Source: Piromyces finnis
Lineage: Eukaryota > Neocallimastigomycota > Neocallimastigomycetes > Neocallimastigales > Neocallimastigaceae
Direction of reading: 5' to 3'
NCBI GenBank assembly: GCA_002104945.1
Contig: MCFH01000087.1
Span: 62,001-126,000 of the forward strand
Length of the DNA: 64,000 nucleotides
Below are positions 56,163 through 64,000 of the stretch, one piece after another. The position numbers were made by a program, and so were the translations under genes. The notes below the pieces were generated by a model that saw only the letters and a program-made list of their open reading frames with translations, did no database searches and was not told where the DNA came from. Each line of letters opens with the position of its first letter. Positions within the stretch are counted from its first letter, which is position 1.

Positions 56163-56756
56163 GATAATAAATTCTAATTAAAAAATATTGAATATAAAAT
56201 AAATACTAATAAAAATTACAAATATAACGTATATGGAAAAAAATCTGTCTCTCTCTCTCTTCTTAAAAGTACTGGATAGTACAAAAATTGTTACGATGCT
56301 TTGTTTAAAGTTTCTTATTTTTTGAATTCTAGTTGTAAATTTTCTTTAAAAATTCTAGTTTTGGTTTGTTGTTAGTAAATTCGATTCGCTTTTTGACACT
56401 AAACTTGTTTGACTTTACTTTTCATTAAATATTTAAATTGGTAAAAAATTTGAATCAAGAATGTCGACACCAGAAAGCTTGTGAATAGTATTTTTACATG
56501 ATGTAGAGTGAATCAGTCTCTTACAAGAAACAATACAACAATAGCTACATGAATATAAAAGTACAATGCAAATGCTAAAGTTGACTACATTGGATTCTTA
56601 CAAGAGAAGAGTAGTACTACATGAATACATGAATAAAAGAAAAAATACAGCAACAAAATGTATTACTCTTCTAATTAAATACTATACAAACTTACCTGAA
56701 AAATCAAACATTCACTTATTCATCAAATACTTAAATTTGATGAATAAAATGTTTTT

Positions 56757-57164
56757 TAATCGCTCAGTACCATGAGCTTAGTCCTAATAATTTTCCCTTG
56801 AAGACTAACCAAGCATCCATTGCGCAATGCTTGGATTTAATTCTTTCTACTCTCTCAGTACCATGAGCATGAGTAGACCCCCTTGAGAAATTACATTTAT
56901 TAAATAAATGAAGGCACATTCCTAAGAGGGCACCAAGCATCCATTGCGCAATACTTGGATTTAATTCTTTCTACTCTCTCAGTACCATGAGCATGAGTAG
57001 ACCCCCTTGATAAACTCCATTATTGAATAAATGAAGGCACATTCCTAAGAGGGCACCAAGCATCCATTGCGCAATACTTGGATTTAATTCTTTCTACTCT
57101 CTCAGTACCATGAGCATGAGTAGACCCCCTTGAGAAACTACATTTATTAAATAAATGAAGGCAC
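56757..57164 (-). repeat. Tandem 5' repeat units of the LINEs (123-124 bp)
   Basis: Nearly three units: 56810-56933 (124 bp), 56934-57056 (123 bp) and 57057-57164 (partial), plus an older half unit at 56757-56809. Each unit contains a palindromic core (CAAGCAT...TTGCGCAA...GCTTG-like) and CTCAGTACCATGAGCATGAG. Single units occur in the family-2 leaders at 45915-46070 and 62827-62990. Their place at the 5' end of LINEs suggests promoter monomers, as in mouse L1. Confidence 0.75.
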
Positions 57165-57240
57165 GAATACCACGGATAAAGAACTATAATTTTCATATTA
57201 CCAAATCAAATCAAAGCTTTATGCCTTTTTCATACCATAC

Positions 57241-57746
57241 ACCTAAAAAACGTTCAACCTTCAATCAAATACATAACATTTTAAAAGGAAATTATCATCT
57301 TTTTAACAACAATACAATTTAAATGAAAAAGGAGTGAAAAAAAAAGAATAACAACCATTTTCTTTAACAACCACAAATCTTTCAATAATAAATAACCTTT
57401 TATAAATCCCTTAATAATAAGAGGATATTTATTTTTATTTTACAAATTTATTATAATTTTTATTAAACCAATTAAAATTAAGATTTACATTAATTTATAT
57501 TTAGGTTTTTTCTTTTTAATTTATGTAGAAATTATTTTATTATTTTCTATAATTTATTAAGTTCTATTTTCTTATCCTATTATTACTATTACATTTTTTT
57601 TATTTTAATTTTCTTATTTATTATTATCCTCATACAATGAGGACTTTCAATTAAAAAAAAAAAACTTTCAATTAAGGATTGTCGCTTATTATTAGAATAT
57701 TAACAATAATAAACTTTTTCTTTTACTATTTCATTCAATAGTGCGT
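57241..57746. other. Transporter downstream region, left arm
   Basis: AT-rich 3' flank of the minus-strand transporter with an A-run (57653-57664). No gene; mirrored at 62249-62758. Confidence 0.6.
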
Positions 57747-59300
57747 TTAAGCCTTACCAGCCATCTTGGCATCCATTTCTTCAAGAGTAAGACCCTTACA
57801 TTCAATAACGTAGAATTGAGAGTAAATCCAAGCGAGGAAACTGGCAGCAGCAAAAAGAATGAAAGTGTTAGTAGACCATTTCTTCATGAGGAATGGACCA
57901 ACAAAACCAATAATCCAATTGTTTAAGAAGTTAGAGACAGTACCAACAGCAGAACCCTTAACTCTGACACGAAGTGGGAAAACTTCAGCTTGGTAAACCC
58001 ATGGAACTGGACCCCAAGTCCAAGCGAATGAGAATACGAATAAGAAAACGGAAGCAACAGCAGCGTATTGCCATCCCTTGATTGGTTGTTCAATGAACTT
58101 ACCATTAGCATCCTTCTTACCACCAGTTAACTTAGAGCAAGCCCAAGTAGAAAGATGGAAGACCATCATCATAAGAGAACCAATAACTAAAAGAGTCTTA
58201 CGACCTAATCTTTCAATACCCCACATACCTGGGAAGGTGGAAACAAAGTTAACGAGGTTGTTGACGTTTGGTAAAACAACAGTAGACATAACCTTGTTGA
58301 AACCCATTTCAGAGTAAATTTGACTTTGGTAGTACATAATAACGTTAATACCAGTCCATTGTTGGAAAAGTTGCATTAAGAAAGTAATGAAAGTACGACG
58401 ACGAATGACGGAACTGAAAAGTTCACCGAATGAAGAGGAACCAGCAGCACGAGTAGCAGCAACATCTTCTTGAATAGCCTTAAGTTCTTCTTGAACAACA
58501 GCATCAGAAGTAGAGGCGGCATTAAGCTTAGCAAGAATTTCAACAGCTTCTTCATCACGATCCTTAGAACATAACCATCTTGGGGACTTTGGAACGAAGC
58601 ACATAAGAGTAGCAAGACCAAGACCTGGAACAACTTGTAATAAAAGAGCTAATCTCCATTCAAGGTTAGAGATTTCTTCATCACCCTTTCTAGTGAAAGA
58701 AAGTAAACCTTCTGGCTTACGGTTAGTCTTGTACCAGATAAGAGCATTGATAAGAGAAGCAACAATAATACCAAAAGTAGTCATAAGTTGATAACAAGAA
58801 GAAAGAGTACCTCTAAGGTTAGATGGAGCAACTTCTGAAATGTAGGTTGGGCAAAGTACACCATTACAACCAATAGAAAGACCAGTGATAAGACGACCAA
58901 TGGCAATCATAACAGAGGAACGGATAGAAGAACCTTGAATAATAGCACCACAGGTGAAGATACAAGCACCAACCATAATGGTTCTTTGACGACCAAACTT
59001 TTCACCAAGGTAAGTAGCCATAAGAGCACCACAAAGAGCACCAAGAACGAAACTAGAAGTAATAACACCTTCAAGGAAAGCCTTATTACCTTTTTCTTCT
59101 AAATCACGGTACATAGCCTTTGAGGCATCATCAGTAGATTCACCAACTTCATCAATAGCTTTTCCCTTCCATTCGTGGAATCTGAAGAAAATACGGAATG
59201 AGTCCATAACAAGAACAACATTCATAACACCAACTTCATAACCAAAAAGAAGACCACCAAGTGAGGCGGTAACAGCGACTAAAAATTGAAAGCTGTTCAT
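57747..59300 (-). CDS. MFS sugar transporter, copy 1
   Basis: 517 residues, intron-less, with twelve predicted membrane segments of a sugar porter that would move hexose or a related sugar across the plasma membrane. Signatures: GYEVGVMN in segment 1 (about 20-27), GEKFGRQR (99-106), YISEVAPSNLRG (153-164), PKSPRWL (237-243, usually PESPRWL), QQWTGIN (313-319), GIERLGRKT (361-369), GPVPWVYQAEVFP (430-442) and ECKGLTLEE (500-508, usually PETKG). The N-terminal tail is very short. Codons are much GC-richer than neighbouring retroelement genes, suggesting strong expression. The protein is identical to copy 2. Substrate and direction cannot be told from sequence. Confidence 0.93.
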   Translation of the reverse strand: MNSFQFLVAVTASLGGLLFGYEVGVMNVVLVMDSFRIFFRFHEWKGKAIDEVGESTDDASKAMYRDLEEKGNKAFLEGVITSSFVLGALCGALMATYLGEKFGRQRTIMVGACIFTCGAIIQGSSIRSSVMIAIGRLITGLSIGCNGVLCPTYISEVAPSNLRGTLSSCYQLMTTFGIIVASLINALIWYKTNRKPEGLLSFTRKGDEEISNLEWRLALLLQVVPGLGLATLMCFVPKSPRWLCSKDRDEEAVEILAKLNAASTSDAVVQEELKAIQEDVAATRAAGSSSFGELFSSVIRRRTFITFLMQLFQQWTGINVIMYYQSQIYSEMGFNKVMSTVVLPNVNNLVNFVSTFPGMWGIERLGRKTLLVIGSLMMMVFHLSTWACSKLTGGKKDANGKFIEQPIKGWQYAAVASVFLFVFSFAWTWGPVPWVYQAEVFPLRVRVKGSAVGTVSNFLNNWIIGFVGPFLMKKWSTNTFILFAAASFLAWIYSQFYVIECKGLTLEEMDAKMAGKA

Positions 59301-59624
59301 TTTTTTTTAAAAAAAAAATTAAACTTAAATTAAACTTAAATTAATATTATTATTAAATAATAATGATTTTTTTTTAAAAGAAAATTTATTTCTTTTATAC
59401 AAAATTTCAATATAAAGATAAAATCATAATATTTAATTATAATTATATATAATTAATTGTATTTGTATATAAATTATTTTTAAATTAATAATTATTTTCA
59501 ATTTATTTTAATATGTTATGATTATTGCTTTATTATATTTATTATATTTATGAATATTAAAATTTAATTTTAATTCTTTCGAGAATTAAAATTAAATATT
59601 AAAATAAATTATAATATAATATTT
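59301..59624. promoter_or_regulatory. Upstream region of transporter copy 1
   Basis: 324 bases shared exactly with 60371-60694. Next to the ATG is an A/T homopolymer pair (8 T, 10 A on the plus strand), a common nucleosome-free promoter feature; the rest is AT-rich. No specific factor site can be named. Confidence 0.5.
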
Positions 59625-60370
59625 TATAAATAGAAATTTTTATAATTAATTAAAATAAATTATTTAAATTTATTATTAACCTTTTTTATTTAAACAATTG
59701 AGATGTAAATTTATTGGTTATTACAATATTAAATATATATTAAAATATTTTCTTTTAATATATATTTAATAATTTAGTGTTTCATTTTAAGAGGATATTT
59801 ATTATTTAATAAAAAACTTTATTCAAATTTTAAATTTTGTAAAATATTATAATTTCTTTTATAATTTAAAAAATGTTAAATTATTATTAGTAAATAATAA
59901 AAATATATTTAATCTTAAAAAAATTAAAAATTCATAAATTTTATGTGTTATTTAAAAAATATTATTTTTATCAATTTATTAAAAATATTTAAAATAAAAG
60001 TTAAATTTATATAATTCCTAATAATTACTAAACTTTAAATATTATAAATTAAAAAATTTTAATAAAAATATAAATTATTATTTTATTAAGTTTATCTTAT
60101 GATTTTTATAATATAATATAATATAATATAATATAATATAATATAATATAATATAATATAATATAATATAATATAATATAATATAATATAATATAATATA
60201 ATATAATATAATATAATATAATATAATATAATATAATATAATATAATATAATATAATATAATATAATATAATATAATATAATATAATATAATATAATATA
60301 ATATAATATAATATAATATAAATTTTGTGTACATTTTTGAAACAAATGTAAAGTTTATTATATAAAAGTT
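59625..60370. other. Unique spacer between inverted repeat arms
   Basis: 746 bases, very AT-rich, not mirrored. It contains the pentanucleotide tract and no gene. The small ORFs in it are products of the repeat. Confidence 0.85.
60107..60321. repeat. TATAA pentanucleotide microsatellite, ~43 units
   Basis: An uninterrupted run of a 5-base unit (TATAA/TTATA) near the centre of the palindrome. Translation gives IILYY repeats with no coding meaning. Confidence 0.97.
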
Positions 60371-60694
60371 AAATATTATATTATAATTTATTTTAATATT
60401 TAATTTTAATTCTCGAAAGAATTAAAATTAAATTTTAATATTCATAAATATAATAAATATAATAAAGCAATAATCATAACATATTAAAATAAATTGAAAA
60501 TAATTATTAATTTAAAAATAATTTATATACAAATACAATTAATTATATATAATTATAATTAAATATTATGATTTTATCTTTATATTGAAATTTTGTATAA
60601 AAGAAATAAATTTTCTTTTAAAAAAAAATCATTATTATTTAATAATAATATTAATTTAAGTTTAATTTAAGTTTAATTTTTTTTTTAAAAAAAA

Positions 60695-62248
60695 ATGAAC
60701 AGCTTTCAATTTTTAGTCGCTGTTACCGCCTCACTTGGTGGTCTTCTTTTTGGTTATGAAGTTGGTGTTATGAATGTTGTTCTTGTTATGGACTCATTCC
60801 GTATTTTCTTCAGATTCCACGAATGGAAGGGAAAAGCTATTGATGAAGTTGGTGAATCTACTGATGATGCCTCAAAGGCTATGTACCGTGATTTAGAAGA
60901 AAAAGGTAATAAGGCTTTCCTTGAAGGTGTTATTACTTCTAGTTTCGTTCTTGGTGCTCTTTGTGGTGCTCTTATGGCTACTTACCTTGGTGAAAAGTTT
61001 GGTCGTCAAAGAACCATTATGGTTGGTGCTTGTATCTTCACCTGTGGTGCTATTATTCAAGGTTCTTCTATCCGTTCCTCTGTTATGATTGCCATTGGTC
61101 GTCTTATCACTGGTCTTTCTATTGGTTGTAATGGTGTACTTTGCCCAACCTACATTTCAGAAGTTGCTCCATCTAACCTTAGAGGTACTCTTTCTTCTTG
61201 TTATCAACTTATGACTACTTTTGGTATTATTGTTGCTTCTCTTATCAATGCTCTTATCTGGTACAAGACTAACCGTAAGCCAGAAGGTTTACTTTCTTTC
61301 ACTAGAAAGGGTGATGAAGAAATCTCTAACCTTGAATGGAGATTAGCTCTTTTATTACAAGTTGTTCCAGGTCTTGGTCTTGCTACTCTTATGTGCTTCG
61401 TTCCAAAGTCCCCAAGATGGTTATGTTCTAAGGATCGTGATGAAGAAGCTGTTGAAATTCTTGCTAAGCTTAATGCCGCCTCTACTTCTGATGCTGTTGT
61501 TCAAGAAGAACTTAAGGCTATTCAAGAAGATGTTGCTGCTACTCGTGCTGCTGGTTCCTCTTCATTCGGTGAACTTTTCAGTTCCGTCATTCGTCGTCGT
61601 ACTTTCATTACTTTCTTAATGCAACTTTTCCAACAATGGACTGGTATTAACGTTATTATGTACTACCAAAGTCAAATTTACTCTGAAATGGGTTTCAACA
61701 AGGTTATGTCTACTGTTGTTTTACCAAACGTCAACAACCTCGTTAACTTTGTTTCCACCTTCCCAGGTATGTGGGGTATTGAAAGATTAGGTCGTAAGAC
61801 TCTTTTAGTTATTGGTTCTCTTATGATGATGGTCTTCCATCTTTCTACTTGGGCTTGCTCTAAGTTAACTGGTGGTAAGAAGGATGCTAATGGTAAGTTC
61901 ATTGAACAACCAATCAAGGGATGGCAATACGCTGCTGTTGCTTCCGTTTTCTTATTCGTATTCTCATTCGCTTGGACTTGGGGTCCAGTTCCATGGGTTT
62001 ACCAAGCTGAAGTTTTCCCACTTCGTGTCAGAGTTAAGGGTTCTGCTGTTGGTACTGTCTCTAACTTCTTAAACAATTGGATTATTGGTTTTGTTGGTCC
62101 ATTCCTCATGAAGAAATGGTCTACTAACACTTTCATTCTTTTTGCTGCTGCCAGTTTCCTCGCTTGGATTTACTCTCAATTCTACGTTATTGAATGTAAG
62201 GGTCTTACTCTTGAAGAAATGGATGCCAAGATGGCTGGTAAGGCTTAA
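60695..62248 (+). CDS. MFS sugar transporter, copy 2
   Basis: 517 residues, amino-acid identical to the copy at 57747-59300 and, as far as I can see, identical in bases too. Same twelve-segment sugar porter with GYEVGVMN, GEKFGRQR, YISEVAPSNLRG, QQWTGIN and GPVPWVYQAEVFP. The two genes point away from each other with 1394 bases between start codons, each with its own copy of the same upstream region, so both may be expressed and double the dosage. Confidence 0.93.
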   Translation: MNSFQFLVAVTASLGGLLFGYEVGVMNVVLVMDSFRIFFRFHEWKGKAIDEVGESTDDASKAMYRDLEEKGNKAFLEGVITSSFVLGALCGALMATYLGEKFGRQRTIMVGACIFTCGAIIQGSSIRSSVMIAIGRLITGLSIGCNGVLCPTYISEVAPSNLRGTLSSCYQLMTTFGIIVASLINALIWYKTNRKPEGLLSFTRKGDEEISNLEWRLALLLQVVPGLGLATLMCFVPKSPRWLCSKDRDEEAVEILAKLNAASTSDAVVQEELKAIQEDVAATRAAGSSSFGELFSSVIRRRTFITFLMQLFQQWTGINVIMYYQSQIYSEMGFNKVMSTVVLPNVNNLVNFVSTFPGMWGIERLGRKTLLVIGSLMMMVFHLSTWACSKLTGGKKDANGKFIEQPIKGWQYAAVASVFLFVFSFAWTWGPVPWVYQAEVFPLRVRVKGSAVGTVSNFLNNWIIGFVGPFLMKKWSTNTFILFAAASFLAWIYSQFYVIECKGLTLEEMDAKMAGKA

Positions 62249-62758
62249 ACGCACTATTGAATGAAATAGTAAAAGAAAAAGTTTATTATTGTTAATATTC
62301 TAATAATAAGCGACAATCCTTAATTGAAAGTTTTTTTTTTTAATTGAAAGTCCTCATTGTATGAGGATAATAATAAATAAGAAAATTAAAATAAAAAAAA
62401 TGTAATAGTAATAATAGGATAAGAAAATAGAACTTAATAAATTATAGAAAATAATAAAATAATTTCTACATAAATTAAAAAGAAAAAACCTAAATATAAA
62501 TTAATGTAAATCTTAATTTTAATTGGTTTAATAAAAATTATAATAAATTTGTAAAATAAAAATAAATATCCTCTTATTATTAAGGGATTTATAAAAGGTT
62601 ATTTATTATTGAAAGATTTGTGGTTGTTAAAGAAAATGGTTGTTATTCTTTTTTTTTCACTCCTTTTTCATTTAAATTGTATTGTTGTTAAAAAGATGAT
62701 AATTTCCTTTTAAAATGTTATGTATTTGATTGAAGGTTGAACGTTTTTTAGGTGTATG
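62249..62758. other. Transporter downstream region, right arm
   Basis: Mirror of 57241-57746; AT-rich, no gene. Confidence 0.6.
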
Positions 62759-64000
62759 GTATGAAAAAGGCATAAAGCTTTGATTTGATTTGGTAATATG
62801 AAAATTATAGTTCTTTATCCGTGGTATTCGTGCCTTCATTTATTTAATAAATGTAGTTTCTCAAGGGGGTCTACTCATGCTCATGGTACTGAGAGAGTAG
62901 AAAGAATTAAATCCAAGTATTGCGCAATGGATACTTGGTTAGTCTTTATTTGGAAATATTATTAGGACTAAGCTCATGGTACTGAGCGAACAGAGTTGAT
63001 AATTTGAGTGTTAGTTGTTATATCATATATCCCTTACACCTTCAACTTATTTTTTAGATAGTAGTTGCTTTAACAACTTTTATAACATATTATTTTAAAC
63101 TTAAAATTGTTTGATTCGGTAGTATTAAATACTGATTTTGAATATTTCTTGATTTCATTTTTATTTTAGCTTTCATCGATAATTTGTTATCCCAGTTTAC
63201 TACTTATTCTCTTTGTTCTTTTATTCCTTTTTTATTCTTTATATGTTGATTAGTCAGATAGTTTTGTTTTTTCAGTTAGTTGGTTATTCCTTTCATTTAT
63301 TCTTGAGTTTCGTGTGGGGTGCAGCTTTCATTACTATAATCATATTTAATCTTTTATTTTTTCTATTTTTATTATTTACGAGGGGCGCGGCTTTTTTTTA
63401 TTTTTCCTTTATGATTTTATATGATTCTAGTAATATCTTTTTTTATTTCTTATTTTTTTGTAACTCTAGATTTTCCAAGGAATCTCTTTTCTACTAACAT
63501 TCTTTTGTATACTTTTTCTATCTCTTTTCTATATATATATATTTCTTATACTTTATATTATATGTATATTTATATATCTGTATAACTTAATTAGGTTTAT
63601 TATGGACTATTATGGTAAGTATTAACACCTTTTTTTCTTTAACATTTCTATTATCAAAGCTTCTATCCTGGAAAATCGAGTATTCTATTTTTATATTGTA
63701 AATACTACTCTTGTTTCAATTTTATCTTTAAAAAAAAAAAAAAAAAAAAAATTTTATTATGTTTACCCAAAATTCTTCAACTTTTTTCCATTATTTTTGT
63801 TATAACAACTTTTCACTCTTATTATCTCTCTACCTTACAACATAAACAACCTATATGAATGTTCAATTTCAACAATCAGAATCAACACAATACAATAATC
63901 ATCCAATAAATTATACAATTCTTATTAATATAAAGAGCTTTCAAAATACAGTTATAATACAGAAATCCAAAGTGATAGATATTCAAAATTTATCTTCCCG
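62759..64000 (+). mobile_element. 5' end of a family-2 LINE, continues past window
   Basis: Starts at ATGGTATGAAAAAGG after GGTGT, carries about one 5' repeat unit (62827-62990), a leader matching 45052-46134 in reverse (including the GGGGCGCGGC patch near 63383) and a short frame starting at 63855. Endonuclease and RT would lie beyond 64000. Confidence 0.75.
63855..64000 (+). CDS. Short family-2 LINE leader frame, partial
   Basis: Opens MNVQFQQSESTQYNNHP and is still open at the window edge; relative of 45051-44860 with several substitutions (for example NIKSFQNTV for NIKNFQNTV). No domain recognised. Confidence 0.4.
   Translation, partial: MNVQFQQSESTQYNNHPINYTILINIKSFQNTVIIQKSKVIDIQNLSS

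Larger units (their letters stand above)
51353..57240 (-). mobile_element. LINE family 1, copy 2, with 5' repeat units
   Basis: Full-length minus-strand copy: 5' end near 57240 (ATGGTATGAAAAAGG), 5' repeat units (57164 down to 56757), leader, ORF1 (56162-53967), RT frame (54130-51641), 3' region and a 51-base A-tail (T-run 51353-51403). The tail abuts copy 1 at ACTCTTCTCTTG. The right part of the leader (57056-57240) also belongs to the left arm of the transporter inverted repeat. Confidence 0.85.
57056..59624. repeat. Left arm of ~2.57-kb inverted repeat
   Basis: Reverse complement of 60371-62938. The only difference I found is one base in a homopolymer (12 A at 57653-57664, 11 T in the other arm). 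It contains the last LINE 5' unit, the transporter gene and its upstream region. The inner end falls at AAATTATAATATAATATTT, the outer end at CCAAG. Confidence 0.92.
60371..62938. repeat. Right arm of ~2.57-kb inverted repeat
   Basis: Reverse complement of 57056-59624 apart from one homopolymer base. Outside it, the sequence continues into a family-2 LINE 5' leader, whereas the left arm continues into LINE family 1. Confidence 0.92.

Noticed and set aside
56810-57164. CRISPR-like array
   Set aside because: Units are contiguous 123-bp tandem repeats without variable spacers, in a eukaryotic LINE 5' region.
60092-60345. Two overlapping minus-strand frames of ~80 residues made of IILYY repeats
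   Set aside because: They are translations of the TATAA microsatellite and have no coding character.
57741-62254. Several 60-85 residue frames overlapping both transporter genes
   Set aside because: They are alternative-frame shadows of the transporters and appear identically in both arms because the arms are identical.
63213-63497. 94-residue frame in the LINE leader
   Set aside because: Phenylalanine-rich translation of T-rich leader; not kept in the matching leader at 45052-46134.

Overview
The window is very AT-rich eukaryotic DNA dominated by young, often nested retrotransposons. Three host genes lie between them: a 17-exon VPS53 gene and two identical intron-less sugar transporters. 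GT-AG introns, Ty3/gypsy elements with and without chromodomains, asparagine-rich proteins and a fungal-type sugar porter all point to a fungus. An early-diverging AT-rich lineage fits best; anaerobic gut fungi (Neocallimastigomycota) are my first guess, but no marker gene here proves it.

Layout. 1-1138: 5' end of a minus-strand LTR element (D) running off the left edge. 2636-14845: element A, a gag plus protease element with no reverse transcriptase, flanked by 4-bp ACAA repeats. A complete Ty3/gypsy element B (4434-12112, repeats ACAG) sits inside its second reading frame. 14850-21869: minus-strand Ty3/gypsy element C with a 3' LTR but no visible 5' LTR. 22560-23250: unidentified GC-richer block. 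23339-29471: chromodomain Ty3/gypsy element E (+). 29501-34987: chromodomain element F (-), repeats AAATT, carrying a SINE-like insert. 34988-38535: intergenic DNA with old LTRs and a LINE 5' fragment. 38536-43069: VPS53 (-). 43344-46134: patchwork of retroelement fragments ending in a degraded LINE (family 2). 46135-57240: two near-identical LINEs (family 1) head to tail on the minus strand. 57056-62938: inverted duplication of about 2.57 kb per arm, each arm with one transporter gene, around a 746-bp spacer with a long TATAA pentanucleotide tract. 62760-64000: 5' end of a plus-strand family-2 LINE leaving the window.

Two LTR lineages with different expression and priming strategies coexist. 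A, B, C and D have TGATA...TATCA type LTR ends; A and B have 4-bp target duplications; A, B and D carry a TGG-type primer site. A, B and C share a gag/pol -1 frameshift signal: a slippery heptamer at the gag stop followed by a hairpin with identical geometry. E and F use one gag-pol frame ending in a chromodomain, and their primer site is the reverse complement of a sequence just downstream of a TATA box inside their own LTR, the hallmark of Tf1-like self-priming. The E LTR also holds a tRNA-like A-box/B-box pair, kept with paired base changes in an older related LTR.

The strongest candidates for something undescribed are the conserved frameshift module, the tRNA-like Pol III promoter in a gypsy LTR, the head-to-tail LINE array whose members share repeated 5' units, and the near-perfect transporter palindrome ending in those same LINE units.
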